From Schumannella soli (GTDB lineage: Bacteria; Actinomycetota; Actinomycetes; Actinomycetales; Microbacteriaceae), in NCBI RefSeq assembly GCF_006517435.1, contig NZ_VHQG01000005.1, positions 327,222-391,221 on the forward strand: 64,000 bases of DNA. The letters run 5' to 3'. Shown here piece after piece: positions 17,157 through 25,774 of this stretch. The translations under genes were made by a program, and so were the position numbers. A model generated the notes under the pieces. That model did no database searches, was not told where the DNA came from, and saw only the letters and a list, made by a program, of their open reading frames with translations. Position 1 is the stretch's first letter, and each line of letters begins with the position of its first letter.

Positions 17157-18137
17157 ATGAAGAGGCGTCACACCCCCGTCCGCACCGCAGCGGCCGGCAT
17201 CTCGCTCCTCCTCGCCGTCGCCGTCACGCTGACGGGCTGCTCGAACGGAACGACCGGCAGCACCGACCACAAGTACGTCATCGGCGTCGCCGAGGCCTCG
17301 ACCCAGATCCCATTCCTCGCGAAGCTCGACGAGTCGATCACGAAGCGTGCCGCGAAGTACGGCATCGAGACGGTCATCCTCGACGGAGCCTTCGACAACG
17401 CCAAGCAGGCCGCGAATGTCACGACGCTCGCCGGTCGCAAGGTCGACGCGCTGCTCGTGATCTCGTCGAGCCCCACCTCCGTCGTCGGGCCGATCAACGC
17501 CGCCAGCAAGAAGGGCATCCCCGTCTTCGCGGTGAACTCGCGACTCGACGACAAGGCCGACGTGATCACCTACGTCGGGGCATCGAACTTCGACTACGGC
17601 GTAGCTCAGGGCAAGCTGCTGCTCAAGGCGCTTCCGGACGGGGGCAAGATCGCGGTCATCCTCGGCCCGCTCGGCAACCCGGCGCAGGTCGACCGCCTCG
17701 CCGGCCTCGAGAAGGTGCTGAAGTCGCATCCCGAATTCGAGATCGTCGCCAAGCCGAGCGATGAGTTCGACAACGCCAAGAACCTCAGCGTCACGCAGGA
17801 TCTGCTGAACAAGTACCCCGAGGGCGAGCTCGATGCGATCGTCGCGCAGGGGCCGCAGATGTACGTGGGAGCGAACTACGCGGTCAAGCAGGGCCGCACC
17901 GACGTCAAGATCATCGCCGCCGACTATCCGAAGCAGATCGAGGAGGCGATCACCAGCGGAGCCATCTACGGCACCGTCGATCAGAACCCGAAGACGCAGG
18001 GCGAGATCGCGGCGGACTACGCCTACTACTGGCTCACCGGCAAGAAGGACAAGGTCAAGAAGCCTGAGTTCATCACGCCGTTGCCTCTGGTGACCAAAGA
18101 GACCGTCGCCACCTATTCCTCGGTCTGGAGCTTCTAA
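17157..18137 (+). CDS. Sugar ABC transporter substrate-binding lipoprotein (RbsB type)
   Basis: A 326-residue lipoprotein with lipobox LTGC (Cys28), then a periplasmic-binding type I fold of the ribose family, visible in YVIGVAEAS, ITKRAAKYGIETVILDG, VDALLVISSSPT and IVAQGPQMYVGA. It should bind a monosaccharide or aminosugar-like cyclic polyol. A small hairpin (CCGCCT/AGGCGG, 18173-18189) follows the stop and may reduce read-through into the ATPase. Confidence 0.92.
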   Translation: MKRRHTPVRTAAAGISLLLAVAVTLTGCSNGTTGSTDHKYVIGVAEASTQIPFLAKLDESITKRAAKYGIETVILDGAFDNAKQAANVTTLAGRKVDALLVISSSPTSVVGPINAASKKGIPVFAVNSRLDDKADVITYVGASNFDYGVAQGKLLLKALPDGGKIAVILGPLGNPAQVDRLAGLEKVLKSHPEFEIVAKPSDEFDNAKNLSVTQDLLNKYPEGELDAIVAQGPQMYVGANYAVKQGRTDVKIIAADYPKQIEEAITSGAIYGTVDQNPKTQGEIAADYAYYWLTGKKDKVKKPEFITPLPLVTKETVATYSSVWSF

Positions 18138-18219
18138 CTCCTGCCGCATCGACCGGTCCGGGTCGTCGACTCCCGCCTGAGGTAGGCGGCCCGGGCCATC
18201 CCCTCCGAAGGAGGAAAAC

Positions 18220-19758
18220 ATGACTCACCAGCGACTCGAGATCGAAGGGCTCTGCAAGAGCTTCGGCTCCACGCCCGTCCTGGAGGACATCTCCCTCTCT
18301 ATCGCGGCTGGTGAGGTGCGCGCCCTGATCGGTCAGAACGGCGCCGGCAAATCGACTCTGGTCAAGACGCTCGCCGGTCTCTACCCCGACTTCGACGGCG
18401 TCGTGCGCGTCGACGGGCGCCCGGTGCTCCTCCGCTCGCCGCGCTCGGCTCGCAGCGAGGGCATCGCGGTCATCCATCAGGAGTTCAGCCTGGTGCCGGG
18501 GATGACCGTCGCCGAGAACATCCTGCTGGGCCGGGAGCCGGGGCGCGTCGTCTATCGACCTTCTCGGATCCGCCGGCTCGTCGCCGAGCTGGTCGATCGG
18601 ATCGGCATCTCGGTCGGCGCCGCACTCGACACGCTCGTCGACGATGTGGGCCCGGCGATCCGCCAGCGGATCGAGATCGTCAAGGCGCTCGCGGACGACG
18701 TGAGTCTGCTGATCATGGATGAGCCCACCGCGCGGCTGTCGAAGTCGGAACGCGCCGAGCTCTTCGACCTCATGGCCGAACTCACGTCGCGCGGCGTCGC
18801 CATCGTCTTCATCTCGCACTACCTGGATGAGGTGTCGGATGTCACCGACTCCATCACGATCCTGCGCAACGGCCGACTCGTCGAGACCCGCAGCACCGCC
18901 GACACTTCGGTCGACACGATGGCCTCGCTCATGCTGGGGGTGTCGTTCCAGCGCGCTCTCGAGCAGGAAGAGGGTGTGGATCGGGCGAGTGACGACAGCG
19001 AGGTGGTGCTGCGGGCCGAGCGGATCTCCTCGGGTGAACGACTGCACGGTGTCTCGCTGAATCTGCGCCGCGGTGAGATCCTCGGGCTCGCCGGCCTGGT
19101 CGGCGCCGGGCGCACACGCGTCTGCCGTGCACTGACCGGGGCAGACCGGATCTCGTCCGGCGCGCTCGTGCTGCAGGGGCGGCCGGTGGTGTTCGGCAGC
19201 CCCCGCGCGGCGCTGTCGAACGGGGTCGCCCTCATCCCCGAGGACCGTCGGTGGGAGGGGCTCGGAATGGAGGCGACGATCGCCGAGAACCTGAGCCTGA
19301 TGGCGCTGCGGTCACGGCTGGGCCGCTTCGGATTCGTGCCTCGGCGACGGGTCTCGGCACTCGCGCAGGGACTCGTCGAGCAGCTGCAGATCTCGCCGCC
19401 CGCTCTCGACACCCCGGTCGGCACGCTGAGCGGCGGCAACCAGCAGAAGGTCCTGCTCGGCAAGGCGCTCGCGGCACGACCGGATGTGCTCGTGATCGAT
19501 CAGCCGACGGCGGGCGTCGACATCGGCACGAAGGCTCAGATCCACCGCGTGCTCCGCCGGCTCGCCGATGCCGGCACCGCCGTGCTGGTCGTCTCCGACG
19601 ACGTGGAGGAGCTCTACGCGCTCAGCGACCGCGTCGACGTCATGGTGCGCGGCGCCGTGACCTGGTCGGGGCGCCGCTCGCAGCTCGACTACGACCGCCT
19701 CCTCGAACTGATCTCCGGCGCGACCGTCTCCGGAGCGAAAGGACACCAGCAACCGTGA
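18220..19758 (+). CDS. Sugar ABC transporter ATPase, two-domain (RbsA type)
   Basis: A 512-residue cytoplasmic ATPase with two nucleotide-binding domains. The first has Walker A GQNGAGKST and LIMDEPTARLSKSE; its signature is degenerate (IRQRIEIVKAL rather than LSGGQ), as often seen in this family. The second has a degenerate Walker A (GLVGAGRTR) but an intact signature LSGGNQQKV and the Walker B region LVIDQPTAGVD. Such mixed sites are normal for RbsA/MglA. A strong GGAGGAAAAC box precedes the ATG. It overlaps the next gene by GTGA. Confidence 0.93.
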   Translation: MTHQRLEIEGLCKSFGSTPVLEDISLSIAAGEVRALIGQNGAGKSTLVKTLAGLYPDFDGVVRVDGRPVLLRSPRSARSEGIAVIHQEFSLVPGMTVAENILLGREPGRVVYRPSRIRRLVAELVDRIGISVGAALDTLVDDVGPAIRQRIEIVKALADDVSLLIMDEPTARLSKSERAELFDLMAELTSRGVAIVFISHYLDEVSDVTDSITILRNGRLVETRSTADTSVDTMASLMLGVSFQRALEQEEGVDRASDDSEVVLRAERISSGERLHGVSLNLRRGEILGLAGLVGAGRTRVCRALTGADRISSGALVLQGRPVVFGSPRAALSNGVALIPEDRRWEGLGMEATIAENLSLMALRSRLGRFGFVPRRRVSALAQGLVEQLQISPPALDTPVGTLSGGNQQKVLLGKALAARPDVLVIDQPTAGVDIGTKAQIHRVLRRLADAGTAVLVVSDDVEELYALSDRVDVMVRGAVTWSGRRSQLDYDRLLELISGATVSGAKGHQQP

Positions 19759-20594
19759 CCGCGGCACTCAGCCTCAACAGCAACACCTACCACGGCTTCG
19801 GCGTCGACGACGCCATCGCCGGCGCCGCGCGCAACGGCCTGCGGCTCATCGAGCTCGCGGCTGTCGAGGGCTACACGGAGCATCTGCACTCGGGCATGTC
19901 GGATGCAGAGCTCGCCCCGGTGCTCGACGCCCTCCGCGGCGAGGGGATCCGCCTGGTCGGCATCTCGGGGTCGTCCGACATCGTGACGGCCGAGGGGCGG
20001 GCGCGCTTCGTGCGCAACCTCGACCTCGCCCGTCGCGTCGGCGCCGAGTACGTGGTCACCGGAACCGGGGAGACTCACGGGGACACCACCCGGATCGACG
20101 ACGAGTCCGCGTTCGCCCAGCGCGTGCGGGAGCTCGCCACGGCGGCGGAGGAACGGGGGCTCGATCTCGCGATCGAGACCCACGGCGCCAACTACGCGAC
20201 CGGGGCCGCGGTGCGTCGGCTGCTCGATCACGTCGGCGCCGCCAATGTCGGGATCGCCTACGACACCGGCAACACGCTCTTCTATGCCGAGACCGATCCT
20301 GTCGACGACCTCCGCTCGGTCGTCAGCGAGGTGCGCAGCGTGCATCTCAAAGACAAGCGCGGCGCGCCGCGCGACTGGGACTTCCCGGCGCTCGGCGACG
20401 GCGACCTCGACCTCGACGCGCTGGTGCGCACGCTGGCGCCGCTCCGCCCCGGAGGGGTGTTGCCGTTGAGTATCGAGATCGAGTTCGGGCCGGAGGGGCC
20501 CGCGTCGCTGGACGAGGTCGACGATGCGCTGGCGCGCTCAGTCCGCCACGCCTCGGCCCTCCTCCGCTCGGCTCTCGACGGAGGCGTGCGATGA
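19755..20594 (+). CDS. Sugar phosphate isomerase/epimerase-like TIM-barrel protein
   Basis: A 279-residue xylose-isomerase-like/AP-endonuclease-2 TIM barrel. Metal-site segments are visible in order: LIELAAVEG, VTGTGETHGD, LAIETHGANY, IAYDTGNT, SVHLKDKRG and LSIEIEFG. The family includes isomerases, epimerases and 3-keto-sugar lyases/hydratases. Placed between the transporter ATPase and a Gfo/Idh oxidoreductase, it probably acts on the imported sugar or its keto form. The GTG overlaps the ATPase stop and its own stop overlaps the next ATG (20591). Confidence 0.82.
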   Translation: MTAALSLNSNTYHGFGVDDAIAGAARNGLRLIELAAVEGYTEHLHSGMSDAELAPVLDALRGEGIRLVGISGSSDIVTAEGRARFVRNLDLARRVGAEYVVTGTGETHGDTTRIDDESAFAQRVRELATAAEERGLDLAIETHGANYATGAAVRRLLDHVGAANVGIAYDTGNTLFYAETDPVDDLRSVVSEVRSVHLKDKRGAPRDWDFPALGDGDLDLDALVRTLAPLRPGGVLPLSIEIEFGPEGPASLDEVDDALARSVRHASALLRSALDGGVR

Positions 20595-21571
20595 GCGGCA
20601 TCGCCCTGATCGGTCAGGGCTACATGGCCCGCACCCATGCGGCGGCGATCACGGCCCTCGGGCGCGGTGACGACATCCGCTGGCTGATCGCTCCCCGACC
20701 GCGGGCGGATCTCGCACTGGCACCCGCCGCCCGGTTCAGCAACGACCTCGATGACGCGTTGCGCGATCCCGCCGTCGAAGTCGTGTCGATCTGCACGCCG
20801 ACGCCGAGCCATGCCGAGATCGCCAGCCGCGCGCTGCGAGCTGGCAAGCACGTGCTGCTTGAGAAGCCAGTTACTCTCGATCCTGCGGAAGGCGAGCAGC
20901 TCGCCCGGCTTGCCGAAGTCGCGCAGCGCGTGCTGATGGTCGCGCAGGTCGTGCGCTTCTTCCCGGGGTACGCGCTGCTGCGCAGCATCGCCGGAGGTGG
21001 CGCACTCGGACGGCTTCGCTCGGTTCGGGCGACGCGCGCGCTCACACGCCCGAGCTGGGCTCCCTGGTGGGACGACGAATCCATCTCTGGAGGCGTGCCC
21101 GTCGACTTCGCCATCCATGACTACGACCAGGCGAACCTCTTCTTGGGCGAGCCGATCGCCGTGCTCGCGCGGCAGCTCGCACACGAGGGCCCTATCGAGG
21201 CGACGATCGAGTATGCCGATAGTGGCATCGCCCAGGTGCTCAGCTACCCGTATCTCCCTGAGGGCGCTCCGTTCTCGTCGGCCATCGAGCTGCTCGGCGA
21301 CCAGGGCACGGCGAGTCATCGTCTGCTCTTGGATTCAGCGCCGACCGACGCCGTCGGACAGAGCGAGGTCGTCGTCGCCACGCCCGCGGGCGTCAAGCGG
21401 ATCCCGGTCGAAGCCCGTGACGCCTACCAACTCGAGATCGAGTACTTCCTCGCCTGCGTCGCGGAGCAGCGGAATCCGGCCGAGAGCCCGATCGACTCGG
21501 CGATCAGCGCCCTGCGAGTCGCGCTGGCGGTGCGAGAGTCGCTTCGCAGCGGCGCGCGGGTAGCGCTGTGA
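20591..21571 (+). CDS. Gfo/Idh/MocA-family oxidoreductase
   Basis: A 326-residue NAD(P)-dependent sugar or inositol dehydrogenase. The Rossmann motif is GQGYMA (8-13), the family EKP signature is at 91-93 (LLEKPVTL), and the catalytic histidine is expected in VDFAIHDYD. Members oxidise a ring hydroxyl, often at C3, or reduce the keto form. With the TIM-barrel protein before it, an oxidise-then-rearrange or eliminate route is plausible. It overlaps both neighbours (ATGA at 20591, GTGA at 21568). Confidence 0.88.
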   Translation: MSGIALIGQGYMARTHAAAITALGRGDDIRWLIAPRPRADLALAPAARFSNDLDDALRDPAVEVVSICTPTPSHAEIASRALRAGKHVLLEKPVTLDPAEGEQLARLAEVAQRVLMVAQVVRFFPGYALLRSIAGGGALGRLRSVRATRALTRPSWAPWWDDESISGGVPVDFAIHDYDQANLFLGEPIAVLARQLAHEGPIEATIEYADSGIAQVLSYPYLPEGAPFSSAIELLGDQGTASHRLLLDSAPTDAVGQSEVVVATPAGVKRIPVEARDAYQLEIEYFLACVAEQRNPAESPIDSAISALRVALAVRESLRSGARVAL

Positions 21572-22425
21572 CCGCACGGCTCGGCGTCGACATCGGAGGC
21601 ACCTCGACCCGCGCCGTCGTCGTCGACGAGAGCGGTGTCATCGGCGAGGCCGAGGCGACCAGTGGGCGCGGCGTCGTCGCCGCGCTCGACGTCGTGCTCG
21701 CCACCGCGCAGGCCGCGCTGGAATCGGCTGGTCGGCCGACGACTTCGTCGATCGGCGCCGGCGTGCCGGGCGTCGTCGACGCCCGGGCCGGCATCGTGCG
21801 GCACGCCGTCAACCTCGAGATCGACGAGTGGCATCTAAGGGAGCAGCTCGAAGATCGCCTGGGCCTGCCCGCCGCCGTCGACAATGATGTGAACGCGGCG
21901 GCGCTGGGCGCGCGCAGGGCGCTGCAGATCGAGGAGTCGCTGGCGTACCTCAACCTCGGCACCGGGGTGGCGGCCGGGATCGTCGGCGTGAGCGGCGTGC
22001 TTCGGGGGGCTCGTGGCGGTGCCGGCGAGGTCGGCCACCTGTCGGTCGACCCCCGTGGCCCGCGCTGCGGCTGCGGGCGGCGCGGCTGCATCGAGGCCTA
22101 CGCGGGCGGAAGGTTCGTCGATGGTCGCGCCCTGTTCAGGATGCCCGCCGCGTCCCCTGAGCGTCAGCGCTTCGGATGGGCGGTGGCGTCGGCGGTCATC
22201 AGCCTTCTGCTCATGGTCGATGTCGAGCACGTCGTCGTCGGTGGCGGCATGGCCCGTTCGCGCGCCGCCCTGCTGGAGACGATCTCGAACGGCGTCGTCG
22301 CGCTCGAAGCCGATTCGACGTTCATCGCCGGGCTGGATGCTCACCGGCGACTCCAGGTGATCGACCCGGGGATCGATGTGGCCGCGATCGGCGCGGCGCT
22401 GCTCTCTCGGGAGAGCGCCCGATGA
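21568..22425 (+). CDS. ROK-family sugar kinase
   Basis: A 285-residue ROK kinase without an N-terminal DNA-binding domain. The phosphate-binding motif DIGGT (8-12), VDNDVNAAALG with catalytic Asp, and the structural zinc motif CGCGRRGC (cysteines at about 167, 169 and 174) are intact. Beside a NagB-like deaminase the expected substrate is an aminosugar such as glucosamine, giving the 6-phosphate, by inference. It is coupled by 4-base overlaps on both sides. Confidence 0.87.
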   Translation: MTARLGVDIGGTSTRAVVVDESGVIGEAEATSGRGVVAALDVVLATAQAALESAGRPTTSSIGAGVPGVVDARAGIVRHAVNLEIDEWHLREQLEDRLGLPAAVDNDVNAAALGARRALQIEESLAYLNLGTGVAAGIVGVSGVLRGARGGAGEVGHLSVDPRGPRCGCGRRGCIEAYAGGRFVDGRALFRMPAASPERQRFGWAVASAVISLLLMVDVEHVVVGGGMARSRAALLETISNGVVALEADSTFIAGLDAHRRLQVIDPGIDVAAIGAALLSRESAR

Positions 22426-23156
22426 CCGTCATCGTGGTCGATAGCGCGGATCAGGTCGCGGCGCAGGCGGCGGACCTCGTCGTCGAGGGACTCGCCGGCT
22501 GGTCGAATCCGCTTCTGGGAGTCGCGACCGGATCGTCTCCGCTGGGGTTGTACGCCGAGCTGGCGCAGCGTCGCTCACGTGGGCGCCTCGATCTCTCAGG
22601 GGTGCGCGGGTTCGCGCTCGACGAGTATGTGGGGCTCGGTCCCTCTGACTCGCGGAGCTACGCGGCATTCGTGCGCGATCGCATCGAGTCTCCTCTCGGG
22701 CTAGAGCGGGGCGCGATTCGCGTGCCGGCCGGCGACACCGCCGACCCGGCGGGATACGCCGCCGACTACGATCGCGAGATCCGAGCGTCCGGAGGCGTGC
22801 ACGTGCAGGTTCTCGGGATCGGCACCAACGGGCACATCGGCTTCAACGAGCCCTACTCCTCACTCGGGTCGCGCACGCGGGTGGTCGAACTGACAGCAGC
22901 AACTCGGCTCGCCAACGCTCGCTTTTTCGAGCATGTCGACGAGGTGCCGCGCGCGGCGATCACGCAGGGCATCGCGACGATCAGCGAGGCGCGGAGGCTC
23001 GTGCTCGTCGCCGTCGGTGAGGAGAAAGCTGAGGCTGTCGCCGCCGCGGTAGAAGGGCCGGTCACGACCCGCGTACCCGCCTCGGCCCTGCAGCTTCACG
23101 CCGACGCGGTGCTGGTACTGGATCGTGCGGCCGCGTCGCAACTGCGCGAGCACTGA
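22422..23156 (+). CDS. nagB: Glucosamine-6-phosphate deaminase (NagB-like)
   Basis: A 244-residue NagB/6-phosphogluconolactonase-fold enzyme. The DEYVGL motif (67-72, catalytic acid/base) and GIGTNGHIGFNEP segment with active-site His and Glu identify a GlcN-6-P deaminase, which makes fructose-6-phosphate and ammonia. It is coupled to the ROK kinase (ATGA at 22422), giving a kinase-deaminase pair that would funnel glucosamine into glycolysis. No NagA deacetylase is nearby, so the entry substrate is probably not N-acetylated. The true substrate could be a close aminosugar analogue. Confidence 0.85.
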   Translation: MTVIVVDSADQVAAQAADLVVEGLAGWSNPLLGVATGSSPLGLYAELAQRRSRGRLDLSGVRGFALDEYVGLGPSDSRSYAAFVRDRIESPLGLERGAIRVPAGDTADPAGYAADYDREIRASGGVHVQVLGIGTNGHIGFNEPYSSLGSRTRVVELTAATRLANARFFEHVDEVPRAAITQGIATISEARRLVLVAVGEEKAEAVAAAVEGPVTTRVPASALQLHADAVLVLDRAAASQLREH

Positions 23157-23235
23157 CTGTCGGCGCAGTTGGTGCTTCGCGCGAGGGATCGCCGCTCGCG
23201 TGACTACAGTGAGGGCGGTTCGAGAGGGGTTTGAG

Positions 23236-24399
23236 ATGGCTGCTGACGACGGCGCGGCGACGGCCGGCGGGCGGCTGATGACCGCTCTGTTCGTCCGGGG
23301 CGAATTGAGCCGCGCCCGTGCCACGACCTTGGCGGGTCTGTCACGCAGCGCGGCGGGCACTGCGATCGACGACCTCGAGCGCCTCGGCCTCGCCGAGTCG
23401 CTCGAGCCGCTCGAGACGGCGCGGCGCGGGCGCCCATCTCCGCGGCTGCGCCTGATCCCGGGTGCTGCCGCGGCCATCGCGCTCGAGGTCGACCATGACC
23501 GGGTGCGCGCCTCGATCGTCGATCTCGATCGGCGGATCATCGCGGCGACCGACCATCCCCTCGCCGTCGCCGAGCTGGCGCCCGAGACCGCGTTGCGGAG
23601 CATCGCCGGCATCCTCGAGCGCACGATCGCAGCGAGCTCCCGACGGATCGTCGGCGTCGGCGTCTCAGCGCCGGGGATCGTCTCGGCCGACGGCATCGTG
23701 CGCTCGGCGCTCCCGATCGGGTGGCACGATGTGCCGGCCCGCGAGCTGCTCAGGGAGATGCTGGCGCCGGAACTTCATCTCAGCGTCGAGCACGACGCCA
23801 CGTTGGGCGCCCTGGGTGAGTACCGCAGCGGCGCGTCCGATCGCCATGTATCGCGCTTCCTCTACCTCACGGCTCAACCGCGCGGTCTGGGTGCGGCGAT
23901 GATCACCTCGCCGCGTCGCGCGCTTCTGCCGGGCCTTTACGGATTGCAGGCCGGACACCTCAGCGTGGATCCGCGAGGTCGACGTTGCCCCTGCGGCGCT
24001 TCCGGTTGTCTCGAGCTCTATACGAACGGCGATTCGATTCGGAGCACGCTCGGTCTCGGCTTCGAGGCGAGCGAGACGGAGATCGCCGAGCGCCTGCGAG
24101 ACGATGCGTCGAGCTTCGTCGAATCAGAGGCCATGCAGTGTCTCGAGTTGGGTCTCGTCGCGCTCGTCAACACGCTGGTGCCTGACCGTATCGTGCTCTC
24201 TCAGGCGTTGCGACCCGTCGCGCTCGCCTTCTCGGAGCGGTTGCACGCCGCGCTGCGACGGTCGGTCGTGGCGCAGTCGCACGAGATCACGATCGGCGCA
24301 GGGCGTCTCGACGATTCGGTCGCGATCGGCGCCGCGGAGCGCGCGTTCGAGTCGCTCCTGCTCGACCCGGCGGCGACGGTTCAGCAGCTGGCTGCCTGA
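23236..24399 (+). CDS. ROK-family transcriptional regulator (NagC/XylR type)
   Basis: A 387-residue ROK repressor: N-terminal winged helix (about residues 12-60, with LSRARATTLAGLSRSAAGTA) and a C-terminal ROK sugar-binding domain containing the zinc motif CPCGASGC and GLQAGHLSVD. The ATG at 23236 follows GAGAGG. It ends the sugar operon's gene row, 79 bases after nagB, and probably represses the promoter at 15959 through the palindrome at 15984-15999 until a sugar or sugar phosphate binds. It converges on the DUF2945 gene. Confidence 0.87.
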   Translation: MAADDGAATAGGRLMTALFVRGELSRARATTLAGLSRSAAGTAIDDLERLGLAESLEPLETARRGRPSPRLRLIPGAAAAIALEVDHDRVRASIVDLDRRIIAATDHPLAVAELAPETALRSIAGILERTIAASSRRIVGVGVSAPGIVSADGIVRSALPIGWHDVPARELLREMLAPELHLSVEHDATLGALGEYRSGASDRHVSRFLYLTAQPRGLGAAMITSPRRALLPGLYGLQAGHLSVDPRGRRCPCGASGCLELYTNGDSIRSTLGLGFEASETEIAERLRDDASSFVESEAMQCLELGLVALVNTLVPDRIVLSQALRPVALAFSERLHAALRRSVVAQSHEITIGAGRLDDSVAIGAAERAFESLLLDPAATVQQLAA

Positions 24400-24409
24400 G
24401 CAGACCTCC

Positions 24410-24476
24410 CAGCTCGGGGCGTGGCCGGCTCGGCAGCGACGGCGCGACAGCCTCCGGCGCCCTCGGCCCCGAGTTG
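24410..24476. terminator. Possible long-loop terminator between convergent genes
   Basis: Arms CAGCTCGGGGC (24410-24420) and GCCCCGAGTTG (24466-24476) pair over 10 of 11 bases plus one G-T, with a 45-nt GC-rich loop that can fold internally. It sits between the convergent ROK and DUF2945 genes. There is no T-run. Confidence 0.35.
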
Positions 24477-24540
24477 CGGGCGACGGACATGGTCGGCGTG
24501 CGGGAGCCACCGGCGAGGAAGCGTGCCGCCGCGCCCCCGC

Positions 24541-24756
24541 TCAGTCGGCGAGCCTGCGCAGCGCCGACCCCTTGTGAGCCGCCTTCGCGCCGGTCTTCTC
24601 CGACTCGACGAGGAAGGCCGGCTCATCGGCGGAGGCGGTGAACTTCTGCCCGTCGAACTGGAAGTCTTTCGTCTTCCGCTCGACGACCTTCCCGTGCGTT
24701 CGCCCCTGCGACGTGCTCCATGACACCCGGTCGCCGATCTTCAGGTCGCTGCTCAT
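24541..24756 (-). CDS. DUF2945 / HVA1 Tudor-like small protein
   Basis: A 71-residue protein matching the DUF2945 family: IGDRVSW at the N-terminus, GKVVERKTKDF, and a C-terminal KGSALRRL. The fold is a small Tudor-like barrel with no established biochemical function; the 'hypervirulence associated' name comes from fungal homologues and should not be read literally here. An excellent AGGAGG box precedes the ATG. Confidence 0.9.
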   Translation of the reverse strand: MSSDLKIGDRVSWSTSQGRTHGKVVERKTKDFQFDGQKFTASADEPAFLVESEKTGAKAAHKGSALRRLAD

Positions 24757-24890
24757 GTCTGCCTCCTGACGGCGACGGTATGAGCGAGCGCCGCATCCTG
24801 GAAGCGTTTCTCAGCTTGCGCTCGACCGATGCGGATGCCGACGCCGAACTCTGCGAGCGGAGCCGAGCCGAGCCGAGCTGCGCTGGCAGT

Positions 24891-24939
24891 CGGTCGCAAA
24901 CTGTCCCCGAGAACGAATTCAGGCGACAGTCTGCGACCG
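24891..24939 (-). terminator. Hairpin at the 3' end of the chitosan operon
   Basis: Arms 24891-24905 and 24925-24939 pair over 14 of 15 bases around a 19-nt loop, 23 bases beyond the chitosanase stop. It is the only sizeable dyad in the gap, so it is the likely end of the minus-strand operon. A short T-run exists only on the plus strand, so the mechanism is uncertain. Confidence 0.5.
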
Positions 24940-24961
24940 ATCGATTTTCAACCGGACGGGA

Positions 24962-25774
24962 TCAGTCGATCTCGTAGGTGTCGTCGGCGCCGTAGACGCT
25001 CCACTGCAGCGGGGTGTGCAGGTCGAGGTTGCCCTCGCGCAGGAACTTGCGCTGCTCGGTGTCGACGCGGCCCGTCTCGGAGTGCGCCTCCTCGGCGAGC
25101 ATCGCCGCCTTGCGGGCGTCGAGGAACGCATCCAGGTACTCGGTCTCGTCGCCGCCCTGCGACGGCGGGGTCGCGCGCTGCAGGGCCGTCGTGCGGATGC
25201 CGCCGAAGGCGAGCTCCTGCGATCCGGGGCCGTGCATCACGATCGCGTCGTAGTAAATGAACTGGCCGAGCGCCCCGAGGCCGTCGGCCTTCGCCTGGTT
25301 CACGGCGGGGTCGAAGTAGACGCGGTCGCGCTCGTGGTCCTGCGCGGCGGTGAAGGCGGGGTCGTCGGCGGCCGACGCCCACGCGGCCTCGAACGGCGCT
25401 CCGAGTCCGGCGTGCGAGTCGCTGCCGTCGACGTCGGTGAGCGCCGGGATGAACGGCTCCAGCGGATTGCCCGGCTCGACCGACGCGTAGTACTGCACCA
25501 ATTCGAGCATGTCGTGCGTGCCCGAGGTGAAGCCGATTATGCCTCCCGTGTAGCCGCGTCCGTCGCCGATGTCTTCGAGGTAGGCGTACTGCGCCTTCCA
25601 GTCGAGCGACGAGTTCTCGGCGCTGGAGACCAGCTGCATCGCGATCTCCTTCTTGTCGGGGCTCGCCAGATCCGATCCGGCGGCGAGCGACGGGGCGGCG
25701 CCCGCGCATCCGACGATGGCTGCGACGGCCGCTCCGGCGAGCAGTGCCGCCACGCTGATGGTGCGCTTTCTCAT
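24962..25774 (-). CDS. csn: GH46 chitosanase, lipoprotein-type export signal
   Basis: A 270-residue endo-acting chitosanase that hydrolyses beta-1,4-glucosamine links in chitosan. The glycoside hydrolase family 46 signature is clear: SSAENSSLDWK with catalytic acid Glu53 and DIGDGRGYTGGIIGF with catalytic base Asp71, spaced 18 residues as in the Streptomyces N174 enzyme. The export signal ends in IVGC (Cys23), a usable lipobox, so the enzyme may be tethered to the membrane rather than released. Its ATG overlaps the kinase stop (ATGA), so it is translated as the last cistron of the importer/glycosidase operon. Confidence 0.93.
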   Translation of the reverse strand: MRKRTISVAALLAGAAVAAIVGCAGAAPSLAAGSDLASPDKKEIAMQLVSSAENSSLDWKAQYAYLEDIGDGRGYTGGIIGFTSGTHDMLELVQYYASVEPGNPLEPFIPALTDVDGSDSHAGLGAPFEAAWASAADDPAFTAAQDHERDRVYFDPAVNQAKADGLGALGQFIYYDAIVMHGPGSQELAFGGIRTTALQRATPPSQGGDETEYLDAFLDARKAAMLAEEAHSETGRVDTEQRKFLREGNLDLHTPLQWSVYGADDTYEID

